Notes under the pieces: generated by a model | The model's input: only the letters and a program-made list of their open reading frames with translations | Told to the model about the DNA's origin: nothing | Database searches by the model: none | DNA from: Variovorax boronicumulans | GTDB taxonomy: Bacteria; Pseudomonadota; Gammaproteobacteria; Burkholderiales; Burkholderiaceae_C | Direction: 5' to 3' | NCBI RefSeq assembly: GCF_019352895.1 | Contig: NZ_JAAAFX010000008.1 | Coordinates: 147,026 to 211,025, forward strand | Length of the DNA stretch: 64,000 nucleotides | In this document: positions 1 through 8,009 of the stretch, piece after piece | Layout: the number at the start of each line of letters is the position of its first letter | Numbering within the stretch: the stretch's first letter is position 1 | Made by a program: the position numbers and the translations under genes

Positions 1-582
1 GGGGCCGAGCACGAAGGGTTCGAGGCCGATGCTGCGCATCGCCTCGGCGCCACTGATCACACGCCCGTCGGCCATGGTGGCCTGGCCTTCGCCGATCAGC
101 ACGCAGGCCAGGTGCGCTAGCGGTGCGAGGTCGCCGGAGGCGCCGACCGAGCCCTTGGCGGGGATGGCCGGCGTGATGCCGGCGTTGAACAGCGCGATGA
201 GCGCATGCACCAGTGCGGGCCGCACGCCCGAGTAGCCGCGCGCCAGGCTCATGGCCTTGGCCACGATGACCAGCCGCACCACCGCGGACGACAGCAGCGC
301 GCCCGTGCCCACGCTGTGCGAGAGCACGAGGTTGCGCTGCAGCTCGGCCAGATGGTCGTTGCCGATGCGGGTGCTCGCAAGCTTGCCGAAGCCGGTGTTG
401 ATGCCGTAGACGACCTCGCCGCCGGCCACGATGTCGTGCACGGTCTGGTGCGCGCGGTCGAGCGCGGGGATCAGCTCGTCGGCCAGCGCGAGCCGGACTG
501 CACCGGCATGCACACGGCGCAGATCGGCCAGGCCCAGGGGTTGGGACGCCAGCGTCAAGGTCGAAAGGGAAGGCTTTGTCAT
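1..582 (-). CDS. hutH: Histidine ammonia-lyase, N-terminal part (gene runs off the left edge)
   Basis: The enzyme deaminates L-histidine to urocanate, the first step of histidine catabolism, in the cytoplasm. The 194 visible residues start MTKPSLSTL and carry the family signature GSVGASGDLAPLAH near residue 145. The Ala-Ser-Gly in it forms the MIO electrophile. The earlier stretch YGINTGFGKLAS is also typical of the HAL/PAL family. The ATG follows a 94-bp gap after the HutC gene, and that gap holds a GntR-type operator. The C-terminal half, and any hutU, hutI or hutG genes, would lie left of the window. An aromatic-amino-acid lyase is possible, but HutC next door favours histidine. Confidence 0.93.
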   Translation of the reverse strand, partial: MTKPSLSTLTLASQPLGLADLRRVHAGAVRLALADELIPALDRAHQTVHDIVAGGEVVYGINTGFGKLASTRIGNDHLAELQRNLVLSHSVGTGALLSSAVVRLVIVAKAMSLARGYSGVRPALVHALIALFNAGITPAIPAKGSVGASGDLAPLAHLACVLIGEGQATMADGRVISGAEAMRSIGLEPFVLGP

Positions 583-591
583 GGTTTAGCT

Positions 592-610
592 CTAGACAGG
601 TATATACAAG
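592..610. promoter_or_regulatory. Putative HutC operator between hutC and hutH
   Basis: The sequence holds the perfect palindrome GTATATAC (600-607) next to CTAGAC (592-597), reading TGTATATACCTGTCTAGAG on the minus strand. GTNTANAC is the core usually bound by HutC-subfamily GntR repressors. The site lies just upstream of the hutH start, so it could regulate hutH separately from the upstream importer genes. Binding is inferred. Confidence 0.6.
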
Positions 611-676
611 TCAGGACGAAGTATGGCGCAAGTCGAGACGCACGTCGAGCGCGTGCGTCTCGCCGAAGCCGCTTTT

Positions 677-1489
677 TTACTCTTGGTCGGGCCCCGGCCG
701 GAAGCGGCTGCCCAGGCGATAGCGCGAGGCCGGGTGCAGGCAGCGCACCCAGGTGATCGGCACCTCTTGGGACCAGGTCCGGCGGGTCAGCTGCAGGCAA
801 GGCTCTTCGACCGCCATCTCGAGCCGCCGCGCCTGATCGGCCGTCGGCAGCACGGCATCGACCAAGTGCTCGACCTGGTCCACCGGCACGTGCGCCACCA
901 GGTATTCGCTGGGGGTGGTTCGCGTGAAGTCCTGGTCGAGAAACTCCGGCGCCATCTTGGGATTGACGTAGCGGTCCTCGAACTGGACCGGCACCTCGTT
1001 CTCCAGGTGGATGCACAGCACGTGGAACACCGACTGGCCCGGCAGCAGGCCCAGCCAGGCGGCGATGTCCGGCGGCGCGGACACGCGCTCCTGCAGCAGG
1101 CAATGGCAGCTGTAGTCGTGGCCGCGGGCACGGATCTCGTTGGCGATGTTGGCGATCTGCAGCAGGGTCGACTGCGGCTTGGCCTCGGCGACGAAGGTGC
1201 CGACGCCCGCGACGCGCACGATCCGGCCGTTGCCGGCCAGTTCGCGCAACGCCTTGTTCACCGTCATGCGCGAGACGCCGAACTGCGCAACCAGCTCGTG
1301 CTCGGAAGGCAGCCGATGCCCCGTGGCCCAGGTGCCATCGAGGATCTTCTGCGTCACGTAGGCCTTGATCTGTTCGTGCAGCGTCGTCGCGCCGCCGCTC
1401 GTCAGCTGGCCACCGGTGGCCACCGCCGGCACCGCACCATGGCGCGCGCGGACAGCGGTCTTGGAGTTGACTCCGGCACGTGCGTTCAT
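677..1489 (-). CDS. hutC: GntR-family (HutC subfamily) histidine-utilisation repressor
   Basis: This is a 270-residue transcription factor. The winged helix-turn-helix covers about residues 38-100 (LPSEHELVAQFGVSRMTVNK). A UTRA effector domain fills about residues 115-265 and would bind urocanate or a related inducer in the known family. The ATG at 1489 lies 4 bp after the ATPase stop. A longer reading frame upstream only runs through the ATPase gene and is not needed. The first 30 residues are low complexity and unlike the family, so the true start could be slightly later. It sits between the importer and hutH, and candidate operators lie on both sides of the cluster, which fits local autoregulation. 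Confidence 0.88.
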   Translation of the reverse strand: MNARAGVNSKTAVRARHGAVPAVATGGQLTSGGATTLHEQIKAYVTQKILDGTWATGHRLPSEHELVAQFGVSRMTVNKALRELAGNGRIVRVAGVGTFVAEAKPQSTLLQIANIANEIRARGHDYSCHCLLQERVSAPPDIAAWLGLLPGQSVFHVLCIHLENEVPVQFEDRYVNPKMAPEFLDQDFTRTTPSEYLVAHVPVDQVEHLVDAVLPTADQARRLEMAVEEPCLQLTRRTWSQEVPITWVRCLHPASRYRLGSRFRPGPDQE

Positions 1490-1493
1490 GGCG

Positions 1494-2237
1494 TCAGATG
1501 CGCTTGGCTTCGCGGATGCTGCGGAGGAACCCGCGCGTGCGTTCACGCTGGGGGTCGCCAAAGATCTGTTCCGGGGGGCCTTCTTCATAGACCGAACCAT
1601 CGCACAGAAAACACACCTTGGAAGAGACCTCGCGCGCAAATCCCATTTCATGGGTCGCGAGCAGCATGGTCATGCCTTCCTGCGCGAGGTCGCGCACGAT
1701 GTTCAGCACCTCGGACACCAGTTCCGGATCGAGCGCCGAGGTGATCTCGTCGAGCAACAGCACCATCGGGTCCATGGCCAGCGCACGCACGATGGCCACG
1801 CGCTGCTGTTGCCCGCCCGACATGCGGTCCGGGTACTCCTTGGCCTTGTGCGCCAGGCCGATGCGCTTGAGCAGCGTCATGGCGCGCTCCTCGGCCGCTT
1901 CGCGGGGCTGCTTGAGCACCTGGATCGGTGCCAGCGTCACGTTCTCCAGCACCGTCATGTGGGGGAACAGGTTGTAGCCCTGGAACACGATGCCGATTTG
2001 CCGGCGCAGCGCGTCGACGTCGACGCCCGGGCCGGTGATGCGGTCGCCGTGCACGAGGATCTCGCCGCTGTGGATCGGCTCGAGCCCGTTGATGCAGCGC
2101 AGGAGCGTGGACTTGCCCGAGCCCGAAGGGCCGATCAGGCTCACGACCTGGTGCTGCTCGACGGACATGGAGAGGCCGTTGATCACAGGCACGTCGCCGT
2201 AGGACTTGGAGATGTCCCGGATTTCAATGAACGACAT
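1494..2237 (-). CDS. Polar amino-acid ABC transporter ATPase (HisP/GlnQ type)
   Basis: This 247-residue cytoplasmic ATPase would power uptake of a polar amino acid, with the permease and binding protein encoded just upstream. Walker A is GPSGSGKSTLLRC, the signature is MSGGQQQRVAIVRALA, Walker B is VLLLDEITSALD, and the H-loop is in LLATHEMGFA. The C-terminal GFLRSI stretch is typical of HisP/GlnQ. The start MSFIEIRDIS was chosen because it begins the conserved domain and lies 14 bp after the permease stop. The hut context suggests histidine or an imidazole compound as cargo, which is inference. Confidence 0.93.
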   Translation of the reverse strand: MSFIEIRDISKSYGDVPVINGLSMSVEQHQVVSLIGPSGSGKSTLLRCINGLEPIHSGEILVHGDRITGPGVDVDALRRQIGIVFQGYNLFPHMTVLENVTLAPIQVLKQPREAAEERAMTLLKRIGLAHKAKEYPDRMSGGQQQRVAIVRALAMDPMVLLLDEITSALDPELVSEVLNIVRDLAQEGMTMLLATHEMGFAREVSSKVCFLCDGSVYEEGPPEQIFGDPQRERTRGFLRSIREAKRI

Positions 2238-2251
2238 TTCGATTTCTTTCC

Positions 2252-3391
2252 TCAAGCGCCGCCGGCACGCATGCGGGCCCGGTCGCGTCGCATCATGCGT
2301 TCGACGAATCGCGTCTGCGGGATCGAGATGGCGATGAACAGCAACGCCACCGTCGTCACGGCCGACAGGTTGTAGTAGTTGGACGCGATCAGCATCGACT
2401 GGTTGAAGGAGTCGATCACGCCGACGACATTGACCAGCGCGGTGTCCTTCTGCAGTGCGATGAACGCATTGAGCAGCGGCGGGATGATCTGGCGCACGCC
2501 CTGCGGCACGACCACGAAGCGCAGCGTCTGCATGTGGGACAGCCCCAGCGAACGCGCCGCCGCGGTCTGGCTCCAGTGGATGCTCAGGATGCCCGCGCGG
2601 TAGATCTCGGCCACATAGGCGCCGACCGTCAGCGTGAGCGCGATCACCACATAGGTGGTCAGCGACAGGTCCTTGAGGATCGGCACGCCGGTCAGCGGAA
2701 TGCCGAAGCCGATCAGGTAGATCACCAGCACCGCAGGCATCGAGCGGAACACGTCGATGTACGTGGTCGCCATCATGCGCAGCGGCTTGCCCGCGGCGCC
2801 CGGGGCGAAGGTCGCGAGCGCCACGATCAGGCCCCAGACCAGCACCAGCACTTCGGCGATCAGGAAGATCTTGACGTTGACCCAGAAGGCGCTGAGCACC
2901 AGCGGGAAGGTCTTGGTGATCAGCGGCACCAGGAAGAAGGTCTTCGCCACCGCCTGGTTGTTGGCCAGCAGGAACTGGAAGGCCAGCACCACGATCAGCT
3001 GGGCCATCGTATAGCCGATGGCGATCCAGCTCAGGTCGCGCGCCTCCGAGCGCGCCACGCGCCCGGCGACCATGTCCTTGGCCGCGGCGGCGCGGCGCAC
3101 CGCACTGCAGCGGCCGAAGGCCTTGGCCAGCGGCCACACGACCACCACCGACGCCACGGCCAGGAGCACCGCGACGAGGTCGATCCAGAAGCCGCCGAAC
3201 GCGTTGCCGAGCAGCGCGTTGCGGGCCGAGACGATCGTGTACCAGCTCGCGGCCACCGCGATCGCCACGACGACCAGCGCGGTGAACCACAGGACCCTGG
3301 GCGCGGCCGGAGGGCCGCCGATGTTCAGGCGCCGCCCTTGCTCGGACGGCCCGCCCGTCGCGCCGACGGCGCGAGGTGTTGCATTGCTCAT
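2252..3391 (-). CDS. Polar amino-acid ABC transporter permease (HisM/GlnP type), long form
   Basis: This 379-residue inner-membrane protein has the His/Glu/Gln/Arg permease domain in its C-terminal two thirds. The EAA-type coupling loop is around EIYRAGILSIHWSQTAAARS, followed by VVPQGVRQIIPPL. An N-terminal extension of about 110 residues adds two extra hydrophobic helices and a basic loop, so it is longer than the usual 220-240 residues. No second permease gene is present, so it probably works as a homodimer. It lies between the ATPase and binding-protein genes on the same strand with gaps of about 14 bp. Confidence 0.9.
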   Translation of the reverse strand: MSNATPRAVGATGGPSEQGRRLNIGGPPAAPRVLWFTALVVVAIAVAASWYTIVSARNALLGNAFGGFWIDLVAVLLAVASVVVVWPLAKAFGRCSAVRRAAAAKDMVAGRVARSEARDLSWIAIGYTMAQLIVVLAFQFLLANNQAVAKTFFLVPLITKTFPLVLSAFWVNVKIFLIAEVLVLVWGLIVALATFAPGAAGKPLRMMATTYIDVFRSMPAVLVIYLIGFGIPLTGVPILKDLSLTTYVVIALTLTVGAYVAEIYRAGILSIHWSQTAAARSLGLSHMQTLRFVVVPQGVRQIIPPLLNAFIALQKDTALVNVVGVIDSFNQSMLIASNYYNLSAVTTVALLFIAISIPQTRFVERMMRRDRARMRAGGA

Positions 3392-3404
3392 GCTATGGAC
3401 GTGC

Positions 3405-4280
3405 TCAGGGCTTCAGGACGGGCAGTTTGGAAGGATCCATGCCCAGGGTGGGAGAGAGCCATTTAGCGGCGAGGCGTTCAAAGGTGCCGTCCTTCTTGAA
3501 GTCCGCGATCAGCTTGTTGAACACCGGCAGGTTCGGCGAATCCTTGTTGACGATGCCGCCCCACTGTTCACCCGTGTGATAGCGGCCCACGACTTCCAGC
3601 ATGCCGTTGGACTGCTTGGCGCGTGCCAGCACATTGGGTGTGTCGTACAGCACCGCATCGACCTGCCCGGCCGCGAGCGCGGCGTACATCGCGGAGTTCT
3701 CGGCATAGACCTTCGGGTGCTCGACGGGCTTGATGTTCTCCATCACGTACTGCAGCGTCGTGCTGCCTTGACGCGCGGCGAGGCGCAGCTTGCGGATGCT
3801 CTCGCTGTCGACCTTGGTGCCGGTCTTCACGAGCACGGCCTGGTCCGAATCGAAGTACGGCTCGGTGAAGTTCACGACCTTCTTGCGCTCTTCGGTGATG
3901 GTGATCTCGCTCAGCGCGATGTCGAAGCCCTGGGCCTGGCCGGTCAGGATCTGTGCGAAGGAGCGGCTCACCACGATCACGCGGTCGAGGCCTGCACGGT
4001 AGGCCATGTTGGCGGCCATGCAGTACTCGAAGCCATCCTTTATGGTGTCGAGCGAGTCGCCGTTCCACCAGCCGGGCGCCGGCAGTGCCGGACGAACAGA
4101 GAGGGCCCCCGGCACCACGGTCGTCAACTTGACGCTGCCTTTTTCGCCCGTCACTTCGCAATTGCCATAGTCCGGCGCCGCCGATGCAGTCGCGGCCGAT
4201 GCGATCAGGACCAGGGGAACGAGGGCGCTGCGCAGCCGGGACACGGCGGCACCAGCGCGGGAGATTTCGAGTTGCTTCAT
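3405..4280 (-). CDS. Periplasmic amino-acid-binding protein of the ABC importer
   Basis: This 291-residue solute-binding protein has a signal peptide (MKQLEISR, then a hydrophobic core ending ASAAP near residue 35) and an SBP_bac_3 domain. Family features include FDIALSEITITEERKKVVNF and AALAAGQVDAVLYD. Ligand specificity cannot be read from sequence alone. It should deliver its ligand to the permease and ATPase encoded 13 bp further on. The start at 4280 was chosen because it gives a clean signal peptide. The longer frame upstream begins with an unlikely arginine-rich stretch. A 109-bp gap separates it from the dioxygenase gene. Confidence 0.9.
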   Translation of the reverse strand: MKQLEISRAGAAVSRLRSALVPLVLIASAATASAAPDYGNCEVTGEKGSVKLTTVVPGALSVRPALPAPGWWNGDSLDTIKDGFEYCMAANMAYRAGLDRVIVVSRSFAQILTGQAQGFDIALSEITITEERKKVVNFTEPYFDSDQAVLVKTGTKVDSESIRKLRLAARQGSTTLQYVMENIKPVEHPKVYAENSAMYAALAAGQVDAVLYDTPNVLARAKQSNGMLEVVGRYHTGEQWGGIVNKDSPNLPVFNKLIADFKKDGTFERLAAKWLSPTLGMDPSKLPVLKP

Positions 4281-4389
4281 GGGGGGTTCCTGTTCGAGGG
4301 ATGCCGATGGTTGGATGAAGGATCTACGTCCCAGCGGCATGCACGGCGCCAGGCGCCGGCACATGCCGAGGGGGTTGCGCCGAAGCGCC

Positions 4390-5457
4390 TCAGGCCGCGA
4401 CCGGCACGGCCGGCTGCGCGATACCGCCGTGCGGCTTGCCCGCCGACACGTCGCCCCAGAGGACCGCATGGTCTTCGGGCAGCGCGCGCGAGTTGGGCAT
4501 GGACAGCCACAGGCGCATGAGCATACGGTCCTGGCCGGTGCTCACGTCGTCCTTGAAGGCCGTGCGGCCGTGGTAGACCACATGGTTGTTGAGCAGCTGA
4601 ATGTCGCCGGGGGCGAAGCGCATTTCGAAGCACTGCTCTTCGGCGACGGCCATCAGCATCTGGATGGCCTCGTGCTCGGCAGCCGTGAGCTTGCGCACGC
4701 CGGGGAGCATCTGGGCGTTCTCGATGTAGGTCAGCGAGAAATGGCTGGTGAACTTGCCGTCGCGCACGCCGAAGATCGGCAGGTCGTAGGCCACGTGCTC
4801 GCCACCGGCTTCTTCGCCGAAGCGGCTGCGCGCGATGGGCTGGCACAGCAGCGCATGCAGGTCAGGGCGGCGGCGCAGGATCTCGTTGTAGACCGTGGCG
4901 CTGCTCGCCAGCTTGCTGACGCCGCCTTCGGACGCCTGGCGCACGCACAACAGGCCCACCACGTCGCAGCGGTCGGTATGGAAGCGCAGCTGGCCCGGCG
5001 ACAGGGTGCGTGCGCCTGAAGACAGGAACTGCCGGCCGGAAGCATCGACCGTCGCGCCATACAGCTTGGCGCCCACGCCCATGCCCTCGTCCTTGATCTC
5101 GCGCATGACTTCGCCGCGGTTGTTCTGGAACATCTGCGTGCCGAGGTGCGCACCCATCGCGTACCAGATGCGGCGCAGCTGCTCCTGGTCGTAGCGGCTC
5201 ACATCGAGGCCGCGCATCTTGACCATACCGGAACCGTTCTCGAGCTCTTCGCGCACGTCGTCGAAGTAGGCCTCGGAGCCGGGCAGCGGGAAGTTCTGAC
5301 GGTTGATGTGCTTCCAATCGATGCCTGCGGACTGCGCCACCGCGGCATCGATCTGTTCCAGCACGGCCGCCGGAAACTGCTTGACCCAGCGATGGTTCTC
5401 GACCATCTCGGCGCCTTTCCAAACACAGGCGCCTTGTATGTAGTTCGACTCAGACAT
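4390..5457 (-). CDS. TauD/TfdA-family 2-oxoglutarate-dependent dioxygenase
   Basis: This 355-residue Fe(II)/2-oxoglutarate oxygenase has the metal motif HxD at H160 and D162 (LRFHTDRCDVV), a distal histidine at H296 (NNHVVYHGRTAF) and the co-substrate arginine region around R311-R315 (DRMLMRLWL). It should therefore be active. The substrate is unknown. The family includes taurine, 2,4-D and betaine hydroxylases. The ATG at 5457 has a strong GGAGAA ribosome site. It is the first gene of the importer-hutC-hutH set and has an inverted-repeat operator 46 bp upstream, so it may modify a histidine-like compound before the lyase step. That link is inferred from context. Confidence 0.87.
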   Translation of the reverse strand: MSESNYIQGACVWKGAEMVENHRWVKQFPAAVLEQIDAAVAQSAGIDWKHINRQNFPLPGSEAYFDDVREELENGSGMVKMRGLDVSRYDQEQLRRIWYAMGAHLGTQMFQNNRGEVMREIKDEGMGVGAKLYGATVDASGRQFLSSGARTLSPGQLRFHTDRCDVVGLLCVRQASEGGVSKLASSATVYNEILRRRPDLHALLCQPIARSRFGEEAGGEHVAYDLPIFGVRDGKFTSHFSLTYIENAQMLPGVRKLTAAEHEAIQMLMAVAEEQCFEMRFAPGDIQLLNNHVVYHGRTAFKDDVSTGQDRMLMRLWLSMPNSRALPEDHAVLWGDVSAGKPHGGIAQPAVPVAA

Positions 5458-5502
5458 GAGTTCTCCAGGAGAAAGAGACAAATGGGATGGGAGGTAATTT
5501 TG

Positions 5503-5524
5503 TTGTCTAGTCTTGACTAGACAA
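5503..5524. promoter_or_regulatory. Inverted-repeat operator upstream of the dioxygenase/importer operon
   Basis: TTGTCTAG and CTAGACAA form perfect 8-bp arms around a 6-bp spacer. The arms repeat the TGTCTAG half seen near hutH and at 5930-5939. The centre lies about 55 bp upstream of the dioxygenase ATG, where a repressor would cover the promoter. HutC is the best candidate because its gene is in the same operon. Confidence 0.65.
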
Positions 5525-5862
5525 GGCTGGACAATACGCGCGCCCCTGGCGGTTTGCAATTGGTTGATGCTTGTTCTAGGGGAAACACTTAGGCAGGATT
5601 TTCGCCTGCGAAAAACGCACCGCGGCGAGGCACTCGTGCACGACATTCGCGCACCATGCGCACGCCGCCGGTGCAATAGGGCCGCGGGCCCGTCTCCCAC
5701 GCGCTGACCCACAGGCAGCGGCCGTGCCCGCGAGGGCGCCCCTCGCGGCCTTGCCGGCCCTGTTCCGGATCGCCTTGATCTGGAATGACATCGGGGTTTC
5801 GACATCGGCCGAAGGCGGCTGCCTCCGGGGAGACGAGCGAATTCTGGTCGGACGATGTTCTG

Positions 5863-5964
5863 GTCTATACATGAGAGGTTAAATTCTTGGTCACAGCGCT
5901 CCGGCAACGGTGGAGGAACCCAGTCGGTCTGTCTAGACAACCTCTGTGACATTCATGTCTACAC
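5863..5964. promoter_or_regulatory. Cluster of three HutC/GntR-like sites upstream of recQ
   Basis: Within about 100 bp there are GTCTATAC (5863-5870), GTCTAGAC inside the 10-bp palindrome TGTCTAGACA (5930-5939), and GTCTACAC inside ATGTCTACACAT (5955-5966). All three match GTNTANAC. The last ends about 50 bp before the recQ start and all are over 400 bp from the dioxygenase start. They may serve a distant promoter, a looping repressor or recQ itself. Confidence 0.5.
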
Positions 5965-6016
5965 ATTGCAAAGCGCGTGCCAGCCACGACACGGACCGAT
6001 CGGGGACAATGGCCGC

Positions 6017-7912
6017 GTGTCCCTCGCCACCCTCCCCCATCCCACCGACAACCAGGGCAGCGCCACGCCCGCGGACATCCTTCACGAGGTGTTCGGCTAC
6101 ACCCAGTTCCGGGGTGCACAGCAGGCCATCGTCGACCACGTCGTGGGCGGCGGCGACGCGCTGGTGCTGATGCCCACGGGCGGCGGCAAGTCGCTGTGCT
6201 ATCAGATCCCGGCCATCGCGCGGCAGCGTGCGGGGCATGGCGTGTCGATCGTGGTGTCGCCGCTGATCGCGCTGATGCACGACCAGGTCGGCGCATTGCA
6301 CGAAGCCGGCGTGAACGCCGCCTTCCTCAATTCCACGCTCGACTGGGAACAGACCCAGGACGTCGAGCGCCGCATGCTGCGCGGCGAGATCACGCTGCTC
6401 TATGCCGCGCCCGAACGGCTCAACACGCCGCGCTTCCTGTCGCAGCTCGACTCGCTGCACGAACGCGGCAAGCTGAGCCTGTTCGCGATCGACGAGGCGC
6501 ATTGCGTGAGCCAGTGGGGCCACGACTTCCGCCCCGAGTACCGCTCGCTCACCGTGCTGCACGAGCGCTACGCGGGCGTGCCGCGCATCGCGCTCACGGC
6601 CACGGCCGACGACCTGACGCGCGCCGACATCGTCGAGCGACTGCAGCTGGAGGAAGCGCAGCAGTTCGTCTCGAGCTTCGACCGGCCCAACATCCGCTAC
6701 ACCATCGTCGAGAAGAAGGACGCCACCACGCAGCTGCTGCGCTTCATCCAGCGCGAGCACGAGGGCGATGCAGGCGTGGTCTATTGCCAGTCGCGCAAGC
6801 GGGTGGAAGACGTGGCCGTCGCGCTGCAGGACGCGGGCATCAACGCCCTGCCCTACCACGCGGGCCTGGATTCGGCGGTGCGCCAGAAGCACCAGGACCG
6901 CTTCCTGCGCGAGGAAGGCATCGTGGTGGTCGCGACCATCGCCTTCGGCATGGGTATCGACAAGCCCGACGTGCGCTTCGTCGGCCACCTCGACATGCCG
7001 AAGAACATCGAGGGCTACTACCAGGAAACCGGCCGCGCGGGCCGCGACGGCGCCCCCGCCGACGCCTGGATGACCTACGGCCTGCAGGACGTGGTGAACC
7101 AGCGCCGCATGATCGACGAGAGCCCGGCCGGCGAGGAGTTCAAGCAGGTCATGCGCGGCAAGCTCGATGCACTGCTGTCGCTGGCCGAGGCGAGCGACTG
7201 CCGGCGCGTGCGGCTCTTGGGCTACTTCGGCGAGCAGAGCACGCCCTGCGGGAATTGCGACAACTGCATCACGCCGCCGCAGGTCTGGGACGGCACCGAC
7301 GCCGCGCGCAAGCTGCTGTCGACCATCTACCGCGTGAACCAGCACAGCGGCATCAGCTTCGGCGCCGGCCACATCATGGACATCCTGCGCGGCAAGCCGA
7401 CCGAGAAGGTCAAGCAGTTCGGCCACGAGAGCATCAGCACCTTCGGCCTGGGCGCGGAGTTCAGCGAGGTGCAGCTGCGCGGCGTGCTGCGCCAGCTGAT
7501 CGCGACCGGCGCGCTGGCGGTGAATTCGGAAGCCTTCAACACGCTGCAGCTCACCGACGGTTCGCGCGCGGTGCTCAAGGGCGAGCAGGCGGTGAGCCTG
7601 CGCGAGTCGGTGTCGACGCCGGCCGAGCGCAAGCCGCGGCGCGAGAAGGCGGCACGCGGCGCGCCTTCACCCGCGGCGGCCACGCTGGACGACGCCGGCC
7701 AGAAGCGCTTCACCGCGCTCAAGGCCTGGCGCGCCGAGGTGGCGCGCGAACACAACCTGCCGGCCTACGTGATCTTCCACGACGCCACGCTGGCCGCCAT
7801 TGCCGAACGCGCTCCCGCCACGCTGGAAGACCTGCAGGGCATCAGCGGCATCGGCACCAAGAAGCTCGAGGCCTACGGGGCGGATGTGCTGCGGGTGTGC
7901 AGCGCGTTCTGA
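6017..7912 (+). CDS. recQ: ATP-dependent DNA helicase RecQ
   Basis: This 631-residue superfamily 2 helicase unwinds DNA 3'-5' in recombination and replication-fork repair. Walker A is MPTGGGKSLCYQ near residue 52, and the DEAH-type box is DEAHCVSQWGHDFRPEY near residue 158. The zinc-binding cysteines lie in CRRVRLLGYFGE and CGNCDNC (residues 395-417), followed by a winged-helix region and a C-terminal HRDC domain ending GISGIGTKKLEAYG. The GTG at 6017 was chosen because the ATG 162 bp upstream adds an unrelated stretch that overlaps operator-like sites. A hairpin terminator follows the stop. Confidence 0.95.
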   Translation: MSLATLPHPTDNQGSATPADILHEVFGYTQFRGAQQAIVDHVVGGGDALVLMPTGGGKSLCYQIPAIARQRAGHGVSIVVSPLIALMHDQVGALHEAGVNAAFLNSTLDWEQTQDVERRMLRGEITLLYAAPERLNTPRFLSQLDSLHERGKLSLFAIDEAHCVSQWGHDFRPEYRSLTVLHERYAGVPRIALTATADDLTRADIVERLQLEEAQQFVSSFDRPNIRYTIVEKKDATTQLLRFIQREHEGDAGVVYCQSRKRVEDVAVALQDAGINALPYHAGLDSAVRQKHQDRFLREEGIVVVATIAFGMGIDKPDVRFVGHLDMPKNIEGYYQETGRAGRDGAPADAWMTYGLQDVVNQRRMIDESPAGEEFKQVMRGKLDALLSLAEASDCRRVRLLGYFGEQSTPCGNCDNCITPPQVWDGTDAARKLLSTIYRVNQHSGISFGAGHIMDILRGKPTEKVKQFGHESISTFGLGAEFSEVQLRGVLRQLIATGALAVNSEAFNTLQLTDGSRAVLKGEQAVSLRESVSTPAERKPRREKAARGAPSPAAATLDDAGQKRFTALKAWRAEVAREHNLPAYVIFHDATLAAIAERAPATLEDLQGISGIGTKKLEAYGADVLRVCSAF

Positions 7913-7928
7913 GCCTCCGACCCATAAA

Positions 7929-7962
7929 AAAACCCGGCCGGACCTGAGGCCTGCCGGGTTTT
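7929..7962. terminator. Bidirectional rho-independent terminator after recQ
   Basis: AAAACCCGGC and GCCGGGTTTT form a 10-bp stem around a 14-nt loop. A and T runs on either side allow use by recQ and by the convergent autotransporter gene, which ends about 50 bp away. Confidence 0.85.
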
Positions 7963-8009
7963 GAAGACGCCGACGGCGCGCCTGGCGCCGTGGAGACGTC
8001 GCCTTCCGC

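Larger units (their letters stand above)
5458..6016. other. 559-bp intergenic region with regulatory sites and no convincing gene
   Basis: This divergent spacer separates the dioxygenase gene from recQ. It holds one long inverted repeat near the dioxygenase start and three GTNTANAC-type sites nearer recQ, listed separately. Short reading frames exist on both strands, but none has a recognisable domain or a clear ribosome site. Confidence 0.6.

Noticed and set aside
5576..5872. 98-residue minus-strand reading frame in the recQ/dioxygenase spacer
   Set aside because: No recognisable domain, no clear ribosome site, and its sequence crosses operator-like repeats. GC-rich DNA gives such frames by chance.
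5933..7426. Long minus-strand frame antisense to recQ
   Set aside because: It mirrors the codon pattern of recQ and has the histidine/arginine/alanine/glutamine-rich composition of a shadow frame.
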